Source of the DNA: Adiantum capillus-veneris
Taxonomy: Eukaryota; Streptophyta; Polypodiopsida; Polypodiales; Pteridaceae
Assembly: GCA_014529385.2 (NCBI GenBank)
Contig: CM043945.1
Location: forward strand, 151,441,741 to 151,505,740
Direction of reading: 5' to 3'
DNA length: 64,000 bases
Shown one piece after another: positions 43,732 to 53,059 of this stretch (its first letter is position 1; every line of letters begins with the position of its first letter). The notes under the pieces are model-generated. The model was not told the DNA's origin. It did not search any database and saw only the letters and a program-made list of their open reading frames with translations. The position numbers and the translations under genes are program-made.

Positions 43732-46323
43732 TTGAGGGTGCCTCTGTTCATACGGACACCTGGCCCCATGAGATTTTTGGATACGAGCAAGGCTCAACAG
43801 CCTACTCTATCACAAATGGAGACTCCTCTAATGAGCCTCATGGACCCATCTTACGTCATTTCACATGGGGTCTCTATGCAATCTGAGCCTCCGAGCGACA
43901 ACTTTAGCTTCCCTAACTTGGCTCAACCCTCTATTAAGGAAAACCCAGTGCTCACTCCAGGGATAAGCTTGACAGAGAATGTACCGATGACATCTACGGT
44001 TAGCGCAGTGCCACTACCTAGTGTCGTAGTACCTAATATGGGGCCTCGACCGTATGTGCCTCTAGCCCCTTATGCACACATGGCCCCCACACCTCCAATT
44101 GTACCACTTGTTTATGCTCCTCGAGTGCCTCTCCCTAGCCCTTATCCGAGTGGACCTATGCCCGGTTATGTTCCATATCCTGCATCATCCACACATATGC
44201 CAAGACCGGTACCCGTCCCTCTCCCACATATGATTCCAAGAGTACCTCCACCGGCCCTGCCTCCTCCCATAGGTGACTTGGCAGCGTTTGCTCAAACCAT
44301 AGGTCGATCTATCGCGAAAAATATGCGTCATGCATCTGATAGAGAGCCTAGAAGTAAGGCAGTACAAATTGCCAAACTCACGCAAAAATTCAATGGGGAC
44401 GAAGATGCTAGGAAACACATTGAAGTGTTTGAACAAGTATGTGATTCCTTAGGGGAACGCAACGAACTACATAAGTGCAATGCCTTAAGCTTGACATTAA
44501 GTGGAAAGGCTGGAGATTGGTATAGAACCCTAAGGGTGGACGAGAAAACAATCTACCCTACCCTTCGAAGGTTGTTTCTAAAGGAGTACATACGAGAAGG
44601 TGTGCTTTGGGGTGTAGCATCTCAGCTACAGAAGGCCGAACGTAAGGAAGGAGAGTCAGTAAGGGACTTCATTAGTCGTCTAAAGCACTTAAACTCTCGC
44701 TGCCCTGTAAATGAGCGCTTCAACAATAACCAACTGCTTGATCGATTCATTCGAGGGTTGAGGAATGAAGGAATCTATAATGGACTAGTGATTAGAGGTA
44801 TCACAACCTGGGAAGATGTCACTGCCAATGCAATCCAATTAGAGGACAACTTGATGATAGCAGGCATGAGGGTGTCTACTGACACGAGATCCACTAGCTC
44901 ACAAGCCATTGAGTATGAACCCATGACTGCAAAGCCCATTGCCAATGAGCCAAAGGTATTTGAGACATTCTTGACAGACCTCACCAAGGCAATCCAAGAG
45001 TCTCTTAAGGATAATCGACCCCCTCAAAATAGTCACATGTATCCAAGAAGGGAGCAACAATGGTGTTCCATTTGCTTAGGTCCACATAGCACTAGTGAGT
45101 GCCCTACGTTTAGAGTAAAATTTAATGGAACTTGCAACGCATGTGGTAGGTATGGTCACCAAGCTAAGGATTGTTTAATGATCAAACGCATTATGGCAAA
45201 TAGACCACCTGTAGCCTGGACGGATGCACCTCGAGCTCCTGTATTGATGCCTGCTCCACCTGTTCAGCAACTACCGCAACACATGGTCCCTAGACCTCAA
45301 AATGTTGTACAAGCTACACCGCTACCACCTCCTGTGCTAGGACCGCAGCCCCCGCATCCAAGAGTCGCCCCTATGAACCAAGTGGGTTGCGAGCCATCAA
45401 ATGCTTATGCAGATGGCTGTGAGGAGGAAATAGACACTAGTATTGCCTACGGACTTGATACATTGGAAGAGTGTCCTATATACTACATGGAAGATTGTTG
45501 GGGGCAAGTCAAGCCGGTTTATCAAGCTGCTGCTCTCGCATCCAAAGGTCAAAATATCAACACCCAGGCTAGGAGGCCACCTCTTCAATGCTACGAGTGT
45601 GGTGGACCACATCGGACAGCGGAGTGCCCTATTAGGCTGCAAAAGAATGTTGCACAGATGCAAATGAATCAAGGGAGCACGTCTACAATGCCAATACTCA
45701 CATGTAATCGTTGTGGCATAGATCACTTGATTGCCCAATGCCCTTATAACCCAAATGCGCCTAAAATCACACCCCTAAATTTGGTCGAAATTGCTAGTGT
45801 GACATCGCCAATACCACCCGTCGCACCCGCTTATGCGATTACACGGTCCATGCTTCAAGGGCCAGGCCATATCCTCGAAGAGAGAGATACCGCGTCAGTT
45901 ATCCAAGCAAAGAAAAAGAAGACACGAAGGAAGAGGTCGCAGAATACGGAAAATTCAAAGCCAAGTTCCAAAACAAACATAGGAACAGGAGATGACCCCG
46001 TGTATATGAATGACCTCGAGGATGATTCAGATTCAATCGAGACAATGGAGACTAGAACCAATACCACAAAGGGAAAGACCGACAAAGAAAACCGTAACAT
46101 GGAACCAAATGAAAACCGAATAAGAGAAAACCATAAAGAGCCTCTGAAAACACCACAAGTGTTTCCAAATCCAATCCAAGACCCCCAAGATAAACCGCAG
46201 GGGCAAAAAGGGAAGAATCGTAAAAAGAAGATTGGGACGTATCTAAACCCAGTAGACGAGATTGAGCAGGTGAAACATCTAAGAGGTTTAGTGGAGGAGA
46301 CTCAAAGGAAACTAGAACCATAA
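43732..46323 (+). CDS. gypsy-B Gag with four zinc knuckles
   Basis: 863 residues, uninterrupted; would form the particle and package RNA. The N-terminus is proline-rich (about residues 60-180, for example PYPSGPMPGYVPYPAS). A retrotransposon gag domain follows (about 205-380: FNGDEDARKHIEVFEQVCDS, GKAGDWYRTLR, FISRLKHLNSRCPVNERF). Four knuckles lie at about C445 (CSICLGPHSTSEC), C468 (CNACGRYGHQAKDC), C620 (CYECGGPHRTAEC) and C658 (CNRCGIDHLIAQC). Three of them have the shortened CX2CX3HX4C spacing. The C-terminus is highly charged. The start is uncertain; methionines at 43771 or 43819 are alternatives. It ends in a single TAA, with Pol in the same frame three bases later. Confidence 0.9.
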   Translation: MRVPLFIRTPGPMRFLDTSKAQQPTLSQMETPLMSLMDPSYVISHGVSMQSEPPSDNFSFPNLAQPSIKENPVLTPGISLTENVPMTSTVSAVPLPSVVVPNMGPRPYVPLAPYAHMAPTPPIVPLVYAPRVPLPSPYPSGPMPGYVPYPASSTHMPRPVPVPLPHMIPRVPPPALPPPIGDLAAFAQTIGRSIAKNMRHASDREPRSKAVQIAKLTQKFNGDEDARKHIEVFEQVCDSLGERNELHKCNALSLTLSGKAGDWYRTLRVDEKTIYPTLRRLFLKEYIREGVLWGVASQLQKAERKEGESVRDFISRLKHLNSRCPVNERFNNNQLLDRFIRGLRNEGIYNGLVIRGITTWEDVTANAIQLEDNLMIAGMRVSTDTRSTSSQAIEYEPMTAKPIANEPKVFETFLTDLTKAIQESLKDNRPPQNSHMYPRREQQWCSICLGPHSTSECPTFRVKFNGTCNACGRYGHQAKDCLMIKRIMANRPPVAWTDAPRAPVLMPAPPVQQLPQHMVPRPQNVVQATPLPPPVLGPQPPHPRVAPMNQVGCEPSNAYADGCEEEIDTSIAYGLDTLEECPIYYMEDCWGQVKPVYQAAALASKGQNINTQARRPPLQCYECGGPHRTAECPIRLQKNVAQMQMNQGSTSTMPILTCNRCGIDHLIAQCPYNPNAPKITPLNLVEIASVTSPIPPVAPAYAITRSMLQGPGHILEERDTASVIQAKKKKTRRKRSQNTENSKPSSKTNIGTGDDPVYMNDLEDDSDSIETMETRTNTTKGKTDKENRNMEPNENRIRENHKEPLKTPQVFPNPIQDPQDKPQGQKGKNRKKKIGTYLNPVDEIEQVKHLRGLVEETQRKLEP

Positions 46324-46326
46324 CCC

Positions 46327-49300
46327 ATGCATGTCAAAATTCATGACACAGTGTTTCCCACGCAAGTTCATCCACCCCACATGAACCATAGACCGTTAGC
46401 CATATCTAGTATCATCCAAGAAGGGAGTGAGGACAGGACATCAGAAAGTGAGCAAACACCCTTCTTGTTGGAAAGGATGTTTAACGAAGGAATACCTGAT
46501 CCCATTGAGGAATATGAGATTCCATCCTCACCAGTTCCTAGTCAAGGACCTACACCCTGCAAAATGCCAATGAATGTTGCCAAACTAGTGGACTTCATGT
46601 CTTCTGAGGTCCGAACCACGATCATAGCAAAGCTGTATGGAGATCCTGAGTTATTCCTTGCACTTCGAGCATTCCTTAACGGAGAGCTACGAACGGGATT
46701 ACCACAGTTTGCGCAACCAAATAGGCCTGACTCGATTATGATTGATGAGGAAAATCATGTGCAATCACTTGAATTAGATGGACACGAGTCTGTGATCGAG
46801 GTACCCATTAACGAATTAGGGCAGTATTTTGAAGGCGACGAGTCTAATGCGACCCTACCCATCACTACCAAGGGATTAACTATAAAGGGAATTCTTGATG
46901 GTGGTGCGGGAGTTAGCATCGTTACAAAAGATTGTTGGGAATCCATGGGAAAACCCCGCCTCAGTGTTACTAACATTGTGGTAAAGATGGCAAATGGTAC
47001 CATAGCCAAACCTATGGGGATGCTCAAGGATCTTAAGATCAAAGTTCTAGGACACAAGGTACGACATACGTTCATTGTAATGGATTTCTCTAAACACCTT
47101 ATGTCATATGAAATGATTTTAGGACGACCATTCATGAGGGAAGCACAAATGGTTCATGATTGGTCTAAAAATCATGTCTATTTGCAATTCCAAGACTCTG
47201 TCCTTAGAGTGGATTTGGTGACCGGTAAGGTACACCCCTTAGGGAGTAAAACCATTATTGATCATCGCTCTGACACCACAGTTCACTCGGCCCCACTACA
47301 ATATTGTTACACTTGTAAGAAGGATACAGACATTGTCCAAGATTCTCCTTACATGGATGTGTTACCGGGTATGACCGAATCAGACAACGTAGACTGGGTA
47401 CACCTAGCTGCAACCATAGATACCTGGGGAAATAGAGGAACCACTTGGGTCACACCAGAGGGGGAAGAGGTACCACAAATTGCACCTCTGAACATGATAA
47501 GTGCCATACATGCATCTTCTAAGGGCAAGGCAATTGTGGACCAATCTGACAGTGACACCGATAGCTCAATAGAAGACTTTGACCAACACGACTTGGACAC
47601 TGACTCCCAGAGTGAAACGGATTCTGAATCTCATGAATTAGAGAGTGGAGCAAGTTCAGAGTCAAAACATTCGGAAGGACCGAGCACATCAACCGATGAT
47701 AGCTCCCCCGAGAGTGAAGAGGACACCAACGAGGACTCCTTTAGTGAGCCAGATCTAAATGCAAATCAAAAGCAGGTCTCAAATAAGAAAAATAAAAACC
47801 TTAAGAGGCGTCGATATCGAGCCAATGTACGTGCTAGGATAAAAAAGAAGAGATCCTCAGCAGAATGGCTCATTTATATAGGGTCATGTGATGCTCATCG
47901 AAAATTGGTAGACAATTGGGGTGAATATCTCCAAAATGTTATGTGGTGTAGACCACGACCCCATGACATAGCCCAATTAGAGATCATAGACAAGCCAAAG
48001 TTGAGCCGCACTGCAAGGAGGCGTCAAAACCAAGAGTTAGCTCGACAACACAAGAAAGCAGAAATGGAAGCACAAACCAAAGCACAATCAGAATCCACAG
48101 ACTTGCATCCTGCACCAGAACATTTCAAATCTTACACCACAGGGGAAGCAAAGGTTGTGTACACAAAAGCCCAAAGAATACCTATCGATGGGAATAATGG
48201 AATCTATGATGGTCCGGCAATAGTTCAAGAAATAGAATTAGCTGACCCCAGTGAAGAATCAAAACCTATTTTTATTGCCCAAGACCTCACAGAAGTTGAA
48301 GAGGCGGTCCTCAAAGAGCTTCTCAAGGAATTCAAGGACGTATTCGCTTGGACATACCATGATATGAAAGGTGTTCCACCTTCTGTGGTCCAACATACAA
48401 TCCCTATGATTAGCACTGCGAAGCCAGTACAACAAAGACCCTACCCGATGAATCCTAAGTACGCAAAGATCATTCAAGAAGAACTAGAAAAGCTTATCAA
48501 ATGTGGGTTCATATATCCTATTGAACACTCTGAATGGGTGTCTCCAATAGTTATCGTGCCAAAAAAGAATGGGAAACTCAGGGTGTGCGTGGACCTCAAA
48601 AAAGTTAATGCAGCTACTAGAAGAGACCATTACCCCCTACCATATTCTGAACATGTACTCGAAAGAGTTGCAGGCAAGGAAGCTTATAGCTTTCTAGATG
48701 GGTACTCAGGCTACAACCAAATCACGATAGCGCTAGAGGACCAAGCTAAAACTGCCTTCATCACAGAATTTGGCGTGTTTGCATTTCGTGTGATGGCTTT
48801 TGGCTTAACAAATGCCCCTGCTACATTCCAACGATTAATAAACACTGCTTTTAAAGAATATTTGAGAGAGTTTTGTGAAGCTTTCTTAGACGACCTTTGT
48901 GTTTACTCTTCTTGGAAGGAACATCTATCATGTTTCCGGAAGGTGTTTGAAAAGTGTAGGTTATATCGTATCTCATTGAACCCGTTCAAATGCCAATTTT
49001 GGGTCAAGCATGGAGTTATTTTAGGGCATATAGTATCCAAGAATGGTATCTCAACCGATGAGAGCAAAATTAAAGTGATTCTAGAGTTACCACCACCAAC
49101 CAATTACAAGGGAGTTCAAAGGTTCATGGGACACGTGGGTTATTATCGACGGTTTATTTTATTTTTCGCTGAGATAGCACGTCCTTTGTACAAGCTTCTC
49201 ATTGAATTTAAATGGACTGAAGAGTGTGACCAGGCCTATGAACAATTGAAGAAAACACTAGCAAGTGCTCCGATTTTAAGGACACCTAACTGGGATGTCA

Positions 49301-52089
49301 TTTTCCATGTGCATATTGATGCATCAAACTTTGCTATTGGGTGTGTTCTCACTCAACCAGGAGAACATAAATTGGACTATCCCATTAGCTTTGCAAGCCG
49401 TCAATTGAACGATGCTGAAAGGAACTACACCACTACAAAGCGAGAAGGTTTGGCAATGGTTTATGCAGTAAAGAAATTTCGCTACTACCTTCTGGCAAAC
49501 AAGTTTGTATTTTATGTGGACCATCAAGCGTTGCTGTATCTGGTAAACAAGCCATGCTCCACAGGAAGAATCACACGATGGTTGTTAATTCTTCTGGAGT
49601 TTGATTTCACGATTGTAGTGAGACCCGGTAAAAGGCACGTCATGGCTGATCATTTGTCTCGCATACCCAATGGTGAAGCCCCTACAGGAGTTGATGATGA
49701 ATTACCCGATACTTCCGTATTCATAGTTGAGACTATGCCTGAATGGAGTGAGAACATTGTTAACTTTTTAGTTAATGGTTTTCCACCCAAGGAACTTCGT
49801 AAGGATATCGCTCGAAGGCTAGTAAAAGAATGTGAACCCTATTGTTTGATTTCCGGAACTCTGTATAGATTAGGCAAGGATGATATTCTTAGGCGTTGTG
49901 CCCGCGAGGATGAATATTTGTATATCTTGCAAGAAGCACATATGGGCATAGCAGGAGGACATTTTTCAGGAGACCTGACTGCTAGAAAGGTGCTGCAATC
50001 AGGCTATTGGTGGCCAACTTTATTTAAGGATGCATCACTTTTTGCAAAAGGGTGTGATGAGTGCCAACGTTACAAGACCACACAGCGCAAAGACAGAATG
50101 CCCTTACATCCTATTAAAGTAACCCAACCATTTGAAAAATGGGGCTTAGACTTTGTAGGTCCAATTAGTCCCGCAGCTCGCAACACTCAATCTCGATATA
50201 TTCTAGTTGCTACGGACTATGTAACAAAGTGGGCTGAAGCTAAGGCTTCACAAAAAGCTGACGCGAGGACAACAGCTAAGTTTCTTTTTGAGAACATTAT
50301 CACAAAATTTGGTTGCCCTTTTGAAATTGTTAGTGATAATGGTACCCATTTTATAAATGAGGTAATAAGAGAGCTTACCACGACCTTTATGATATCCCAC
50401 CATAAGTCTACACCTTATTACCCGCAAGCTAATGGACAAGCCGAGAGCACCAACAAGACTCTAATCTCTATTTTAACCAAGACGGTAGAAGCTCATCGCA
50501 CTGATTGGGATTTGAAGTTGGCATCCTCTCTATGGGCTTATCGTACTGCTTATAAAGTGGCTATTAATTGTACGCCATTCAAAATGGTATACGGCCAAGA
50601 AGCGGTTATGCCTTGGGAGTTTGTCATTCCTAGTCTTAGGGTAGCTTCGCAAGAAGGATGGAATGGTAACCCCTTCATCGAGCGTTTGTATATCTTAGAA
50701 AAACTAGACGAAGAGAGACAGTTGGCTGTGCAAAATGCTCTTGTGGAAAAGGATAGGAGAAAGAAGTGGTTTGATCGCCATGTGAAGGACAAGGACATCA
50801 AAGTTGGTGATAAAGTCCTTATGTATGGAGTACGTAAAGAGAAGAAAAAGTTGAAATATGCTGGTAAAGGACCATATAGAGTATGTGAAATTACCCCACA
50901 AGGTACCCTTCGTGTGGAAACTCTTGATGGAGTTGAAACCATTGGATTCCTCAATGGGAGTAAATTCAAAAGATATTATGATCCTTTAAGCCAAGAAGAA
51001 CTACGGGCCATTCATCAAAAGAAGGCCGCCAAAGCACAAACCGAGTTAAACAAGATACAAGCTCAAGCTGAGGCTAAGGAGCGACAACAACGTATAAGAC
51101 AAAAACGAGAGGCTAACCTTGGAGTCACAAATGCATTCCACGTGGAAATCGAAGAGGATGGGTTGGACTCTGACACACCTCTACGATACCCTATTGAGTT
51201 AAATAGTGCCTATGGAAAAGTGCTATATAACGCCTTATTGGACACGGGTGCTAAATATAATCTGCTATCCTATGGGGTGTGGTGTCAGTTAGGGAAGCCA
51301 TCTCTATCTGAGAGTATTATCCAAGTCAAGGGTGTCAACAAGAAAAAAACTACGGTTTTTGGAATCTGGCACGCTTCTGTCAGTTATGACAATGGGATTG
51401 TAGCTCAAGACTTTTTGGTCATGCCTACTGGAACTATGGAGGGTAATATAAACCTAGGCCGCACATGGATGATAGCCACCAAATGCACTATTGATTGGGG
51501 GACTGGGGGTGTTACAACGCAAAAACCAACTCTTAGCCCTACCACTCAAGCCATAGTCCCTGAGATATTGCCTAAGGAAATAAAACCCAAGACATTGCAT
51601 GTCCAGGAGGTTGAACCATACGTCCCCATAGCCCAACTCTCTAGAGCTTCAACTGATGTAGTTGAAAGAAAGCTTGAGACACACAAGAACCATCCTAATA
51701 TAACACAGAAAACATACAAGTGGGTCCCTAAAGCCTCTGTAGTGAGCATGGTTGGTGCAAAAAAACGGAAACCTAGTAAGAACCGTCCCACTCACTCCAA
51801 GAAATGTAAAGAAACGTTGCGTTGGATTCCTAAACGACTATTGGAAGCCCAAGGATACTATGAAGGGAATGATCAAATCTGGGTGCCCAAACGTAAAGTG
51901 TACTCTTACCTGTCACCTGGCCCATGTAAACCCAATCCTGTGGCTCCAAAACAAATTGAAAATCGCGGAAAAGAAAAAATCATGGAATGTTACACACCCG
52001 ATCTAGAGCTAGTTTGGGTACCAAAGAAAGAACGATTTGTTCCACCTAGCTCAGGAACAGGGAAATCAAATGAAGCTTCTTGCTCTTAA
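46327..52089 (+). CDS. gypsy-B Pol: PR1-RT-RH-IN-PR2 with WVPK tail
   Basis: 1920 uninterrupted residues. PR1 is at about 165-305 (ILDGGAGVSIV with D191; MILGRPFMREAQMVHDW). An acidic Ser/Asp/Glu linker (about 400-475) then a basic one follow. RT is at about 680-900 (WVSPIVIVPKKNGKLRVCVD, DGYSGYNQI, FLDDLCVYSS with D855-D856). RNase H starts near D998 (HVHIDASNFAIG). The integrase has an HHCC module near 1210-1250 (GGHF, CDECQRYK), then D1275 (WGLDFVGP), D1337 (VSDNGTHF) and E1373 (ANGQAEST), spaced D-35-E, and a GPY/F-like module. PR2 is at about 1610-1740 (LLDTGAKYNLL with D1639; NLGRTWMIATKCTIDW). The tail (about 1790-1910) has four W(V/I)PK motifs. Expressed by stop readthrough from Gag or by internal initiation at 46327. 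A protease after the integrase is not part of the usual domain order. Confidence 0.93.
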   Translation: MHVKIHDTVFPTQVHPPHMNHRPLAISSIIQEGSEDRTSESEQTPFLLERMFNEGIPDPIEEYEIPSSPVPSQGPTPCKMPMNVAKLVDFMSSEVRTTIIAKLYGDPELFLALRAFLNGELRTGLPQFAQPNRPDSIMIDEENHVQSLELDGHESVIEVPINELGQYFEGDESNATLPITTKGLTIKGILDGGAGVSIVTKDCWESMGKPRLSVTNIVVKMANGTIAKPMGMLKDLKIKVLGHKVRHTFIVMDFSKHLMSYEMILGRPFMREAQMVHDWSKNHVYLQFQDSVLRVDLVTGKVHPLGSKTIIDHRSDTTVHSAPLQYCYTCKKDTDIVQDSPYMDVLPGMTESDNVDWVHLAATIDTWGNRGTTWVTPEGEEVPQIAPLNMISAIHASSKGKAIVDQSDSDTDSSIEDFDQHDLDTDSQSETDSESHELESGASSESKHSEGPSTSTDDSSPESEEDTNEDSFSEPDLNANQKQVSNKKNKNLKRRRYRANVRARIKKKRSSAEWLIYIGSCDAHRKLVDNWGEYLQNVMWCRPRPHDIAQLEIIDKPKLSRTARRRQNQELARQHKKAEMEAQTKAQSESTDLHPAPEHFKSYTTGEAKVVYTKAQRIPIDGNNGIYDGPAIVQEIELADPSEESKPIFIAQDLTEVEEAVLKELLKEFKDVFAWTYHDMKGVPPSVVQHTIPMISTAKPVQQRPYPMNPKYAKIIQEELEKLIKCGFIYPIEHSEWVSPIVIVPKKNGKLRVCVDLKKVNAATRRDHYPLPYSEHVLERVAGKEAYSFLDGYSGYNQITIALEDQAKTAFITEFGVFAFRVMAFGLTNAPATFQRLINTAFKEYLREFCEAFLDDLCVYSSWKEHLSCFRKVFEKCRLYRISLNPFKCQFWVKHGVILGHIVSKNGISTDESKIKVILELPPPTNYKGVQRFMGHVGYYRRFILFFAEIARPLYKLLIEFKWTEECDQAYEQLKKTLASAPILRTPNWDVIFHVHIDASNFAIGCVLTQPGEHKLDYPISFASRQLNDAERNYTTTKREGLAMVYAVKKFRYYLLANKFVFYVDHQALLYLVNKPCSTGRITRWLLILLEFDFTIVVRPGKRHVMADHLSRIPNGEAPTGVDDELPDTSVFIVETMPEWSENIVNFLVNGFPPKELRKDIARRLVKECEPYCLISGTLYRLGKDDILRRCAREDEYLYILQEAHMGIAGGHFSGDLTARKVLQSGYWWPTLFKDASLFAKGCDECQRYKTTQRKDRMPLHPIKVTQPFEKWGLDFVGPISPAARNTQSRYILVATDYVTKWAEAKASQKADARTTAKFLFENIITKFGCPFEIVSDNGTHFINEVIRELTTTFMISHHKSTPYYPQANGQAESTNKTLISILTKTVEAHRTDWDLKLASSLWAYRTAYKVAINCTPFKMVYGQEAVMPWEFVIPSLRVASQEGWNGNPFIERLYILEKLDEERQLAVQNALVEKDRRKKWFDRHVKDKDIKVGDKVLMYGVRKEKKKLKYAGKGPYRVCEITPQGTLRVETLDGVETIGFLNGSKFKRYYDPLSQEELRAIHQKKAAKAQTELNKIQAQAEAKERQQRIRQKREANLGVTNAFHVEIEEDGLDSDTPLRYPIELNSAYGKVLYNALLDTGAKYNLLSYGVWCQLGKPSLSESIIQVKGVNKKKTTVFGIWHASVSYDNGIVAQDFLVMPTGTMEGNINLGRTWMIATKCTIDWGTGGVTTQKPTLSPTTQAIVPEILPKEIKPKTLHVQEVEPYVPIAQLSRASTDVVERKLETHKNHPNITQKTYKWVPKASVVSMVGAKKRKPSKNRPTHSKKCKETLRWIPKRLLEAQGYYEGNDQIWVPKRKVYSYLSPGPCKPNPVAPKQIENRGKEKIMECYTPDLELVWVPKKERFVPPSSGTGKSNEASCS

Positions 52090-52627
52090 TGTAGTTCCTA
52101 TACGCAAATAGAAGCTTCGACACAACCTCCACCTACCACTGTACATATCCATACAAGCACGAAAGAGTTTGCACCTCCCGGGGTAAGTTCACCACCTACA
52201 ACAACGTTGCAAATAAAATCATGGGAGAGTACCTTACCACCCTTGCAACTAGATGAAACGCATAGGGCGGTCGAAAACTATTGGTTAAAACCTTCACCCA
52301 TAACAACTTGGAACAATTGGTTTCAAAAGGTGACGACCTCATTCCAAAACGTATGATCTACCCAAGGAAGGGGGGAGTGTTTGCTAACATCAATCATTCA
52401 CTCGCTCCCCTCTCAACCTTCCTCCCTGACCTCTCAATTCCAATCTTAGGGAATGTATATATATAGCCTTAAACTCACAAAAAACAAAAATAGTAAAGAG
52501 CAAGAGCGACTAGCAACGAGAGAGCACCCTATCAGATCTTACATATAAGTCCAAATTCACCGTGTCAATTCAAGCAACACACAAAAACAACTCTTATGTT
52601 TTAAAGGCCTAACCAAATCTATCTGTC
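52090..52627 (+). promoter_or_regulatory. internal polypurine tract and TATA-like region before ORF3
   Basis: AAGGAAGGGGGGAG at 52364-52377 nearly duplicates the terminal polypurine tract at 54271-54284 (AGGAAGGGGGGCAA), and TG follows it directly. An uninterrupted TATATATATA lies at 52456-52465, about 160 bases before ORF3. These could be a second plus-strand primer site and a promoter for ORF3. The stretch 52090-52360 is otherwise non-coding. Confidence 0.55.
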
Positions 52628-53059
52628 TTGTCAGAAATGGCTACTTCACCAGAGGCATGCACTTCTATTTTTAATGAAAGGTACCCTTTGTCTTTTCCTC
52701 AAGTGTTCTACGTATGCTACCCTATACTTTCTTGCGAATGGGATTTGATAGAGAGCCTTGCATGTGAGAGAAATTTTGAGGAGTTAGAATGGCTGATACG
52801 TCTATGGCTAACTAGTGATCCATACCCAGTAGCGAATGTGTCTCCAATGGCACATGCTTATTCTTTTGCACAAGATGAGTATCCACGCATCGCGAGGTTC
52901 TTGATTAGCATGCTTGCACAAGAGGATGATGAAGAGGAACTAATAGAGACCGAGGAAGACTATGGCCTCACGGACAACAATTTTATTTATCTAGATGATG
53001 AGGATAGAGGCCTAGCCTTAGGGTGGCCACCCGGTTTATATAATATCCTCTTTCCTTGA
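52628..53059 (+). CDS. gypsy-B ORF3, unrecognised acidic protein
   Basis: 143 residues, starting MSEMATSPEACTS (the second methionine at residue 4 may be used). It contains a cysteine- and aromatic-rich N-terminal half (FPQVFYVCYPILSCEWDLIE, NFEELEWLIRLWLTSDPYPV), and a very acidic C-terminal part (LAQEDDEEELIETEEDYGL). It ends in WPPGLYNILFP. No transmembrane segment or signal peptide is seen, so it does not look like an envelope protein even though it occupies the env position of Athila-type elements. It is the only long ORF in the 2.2 kb between pol and the LTR. I recognise no family. Confidence 0.55.
   Translation: MSEMATSPEACTSIFNERYPLSFPQVFYVCYPILSCEWDLIESLACERNFEELEWLIRLWLTSDPYPVANVSPMAHAYSFAQDEYPRIARFLISMLAQEDDEEELIETEEDYGLTDNNFIYLDDEDRGLALGWPPGLYNILFP

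Noticed and set aside
52628-53059. ORF3 of gypsy-B considered as an envelope-like protein
   Set aside because: No signal peptide, transmembrane segment or cleavage-site pattern is visible; position alone is not enough.
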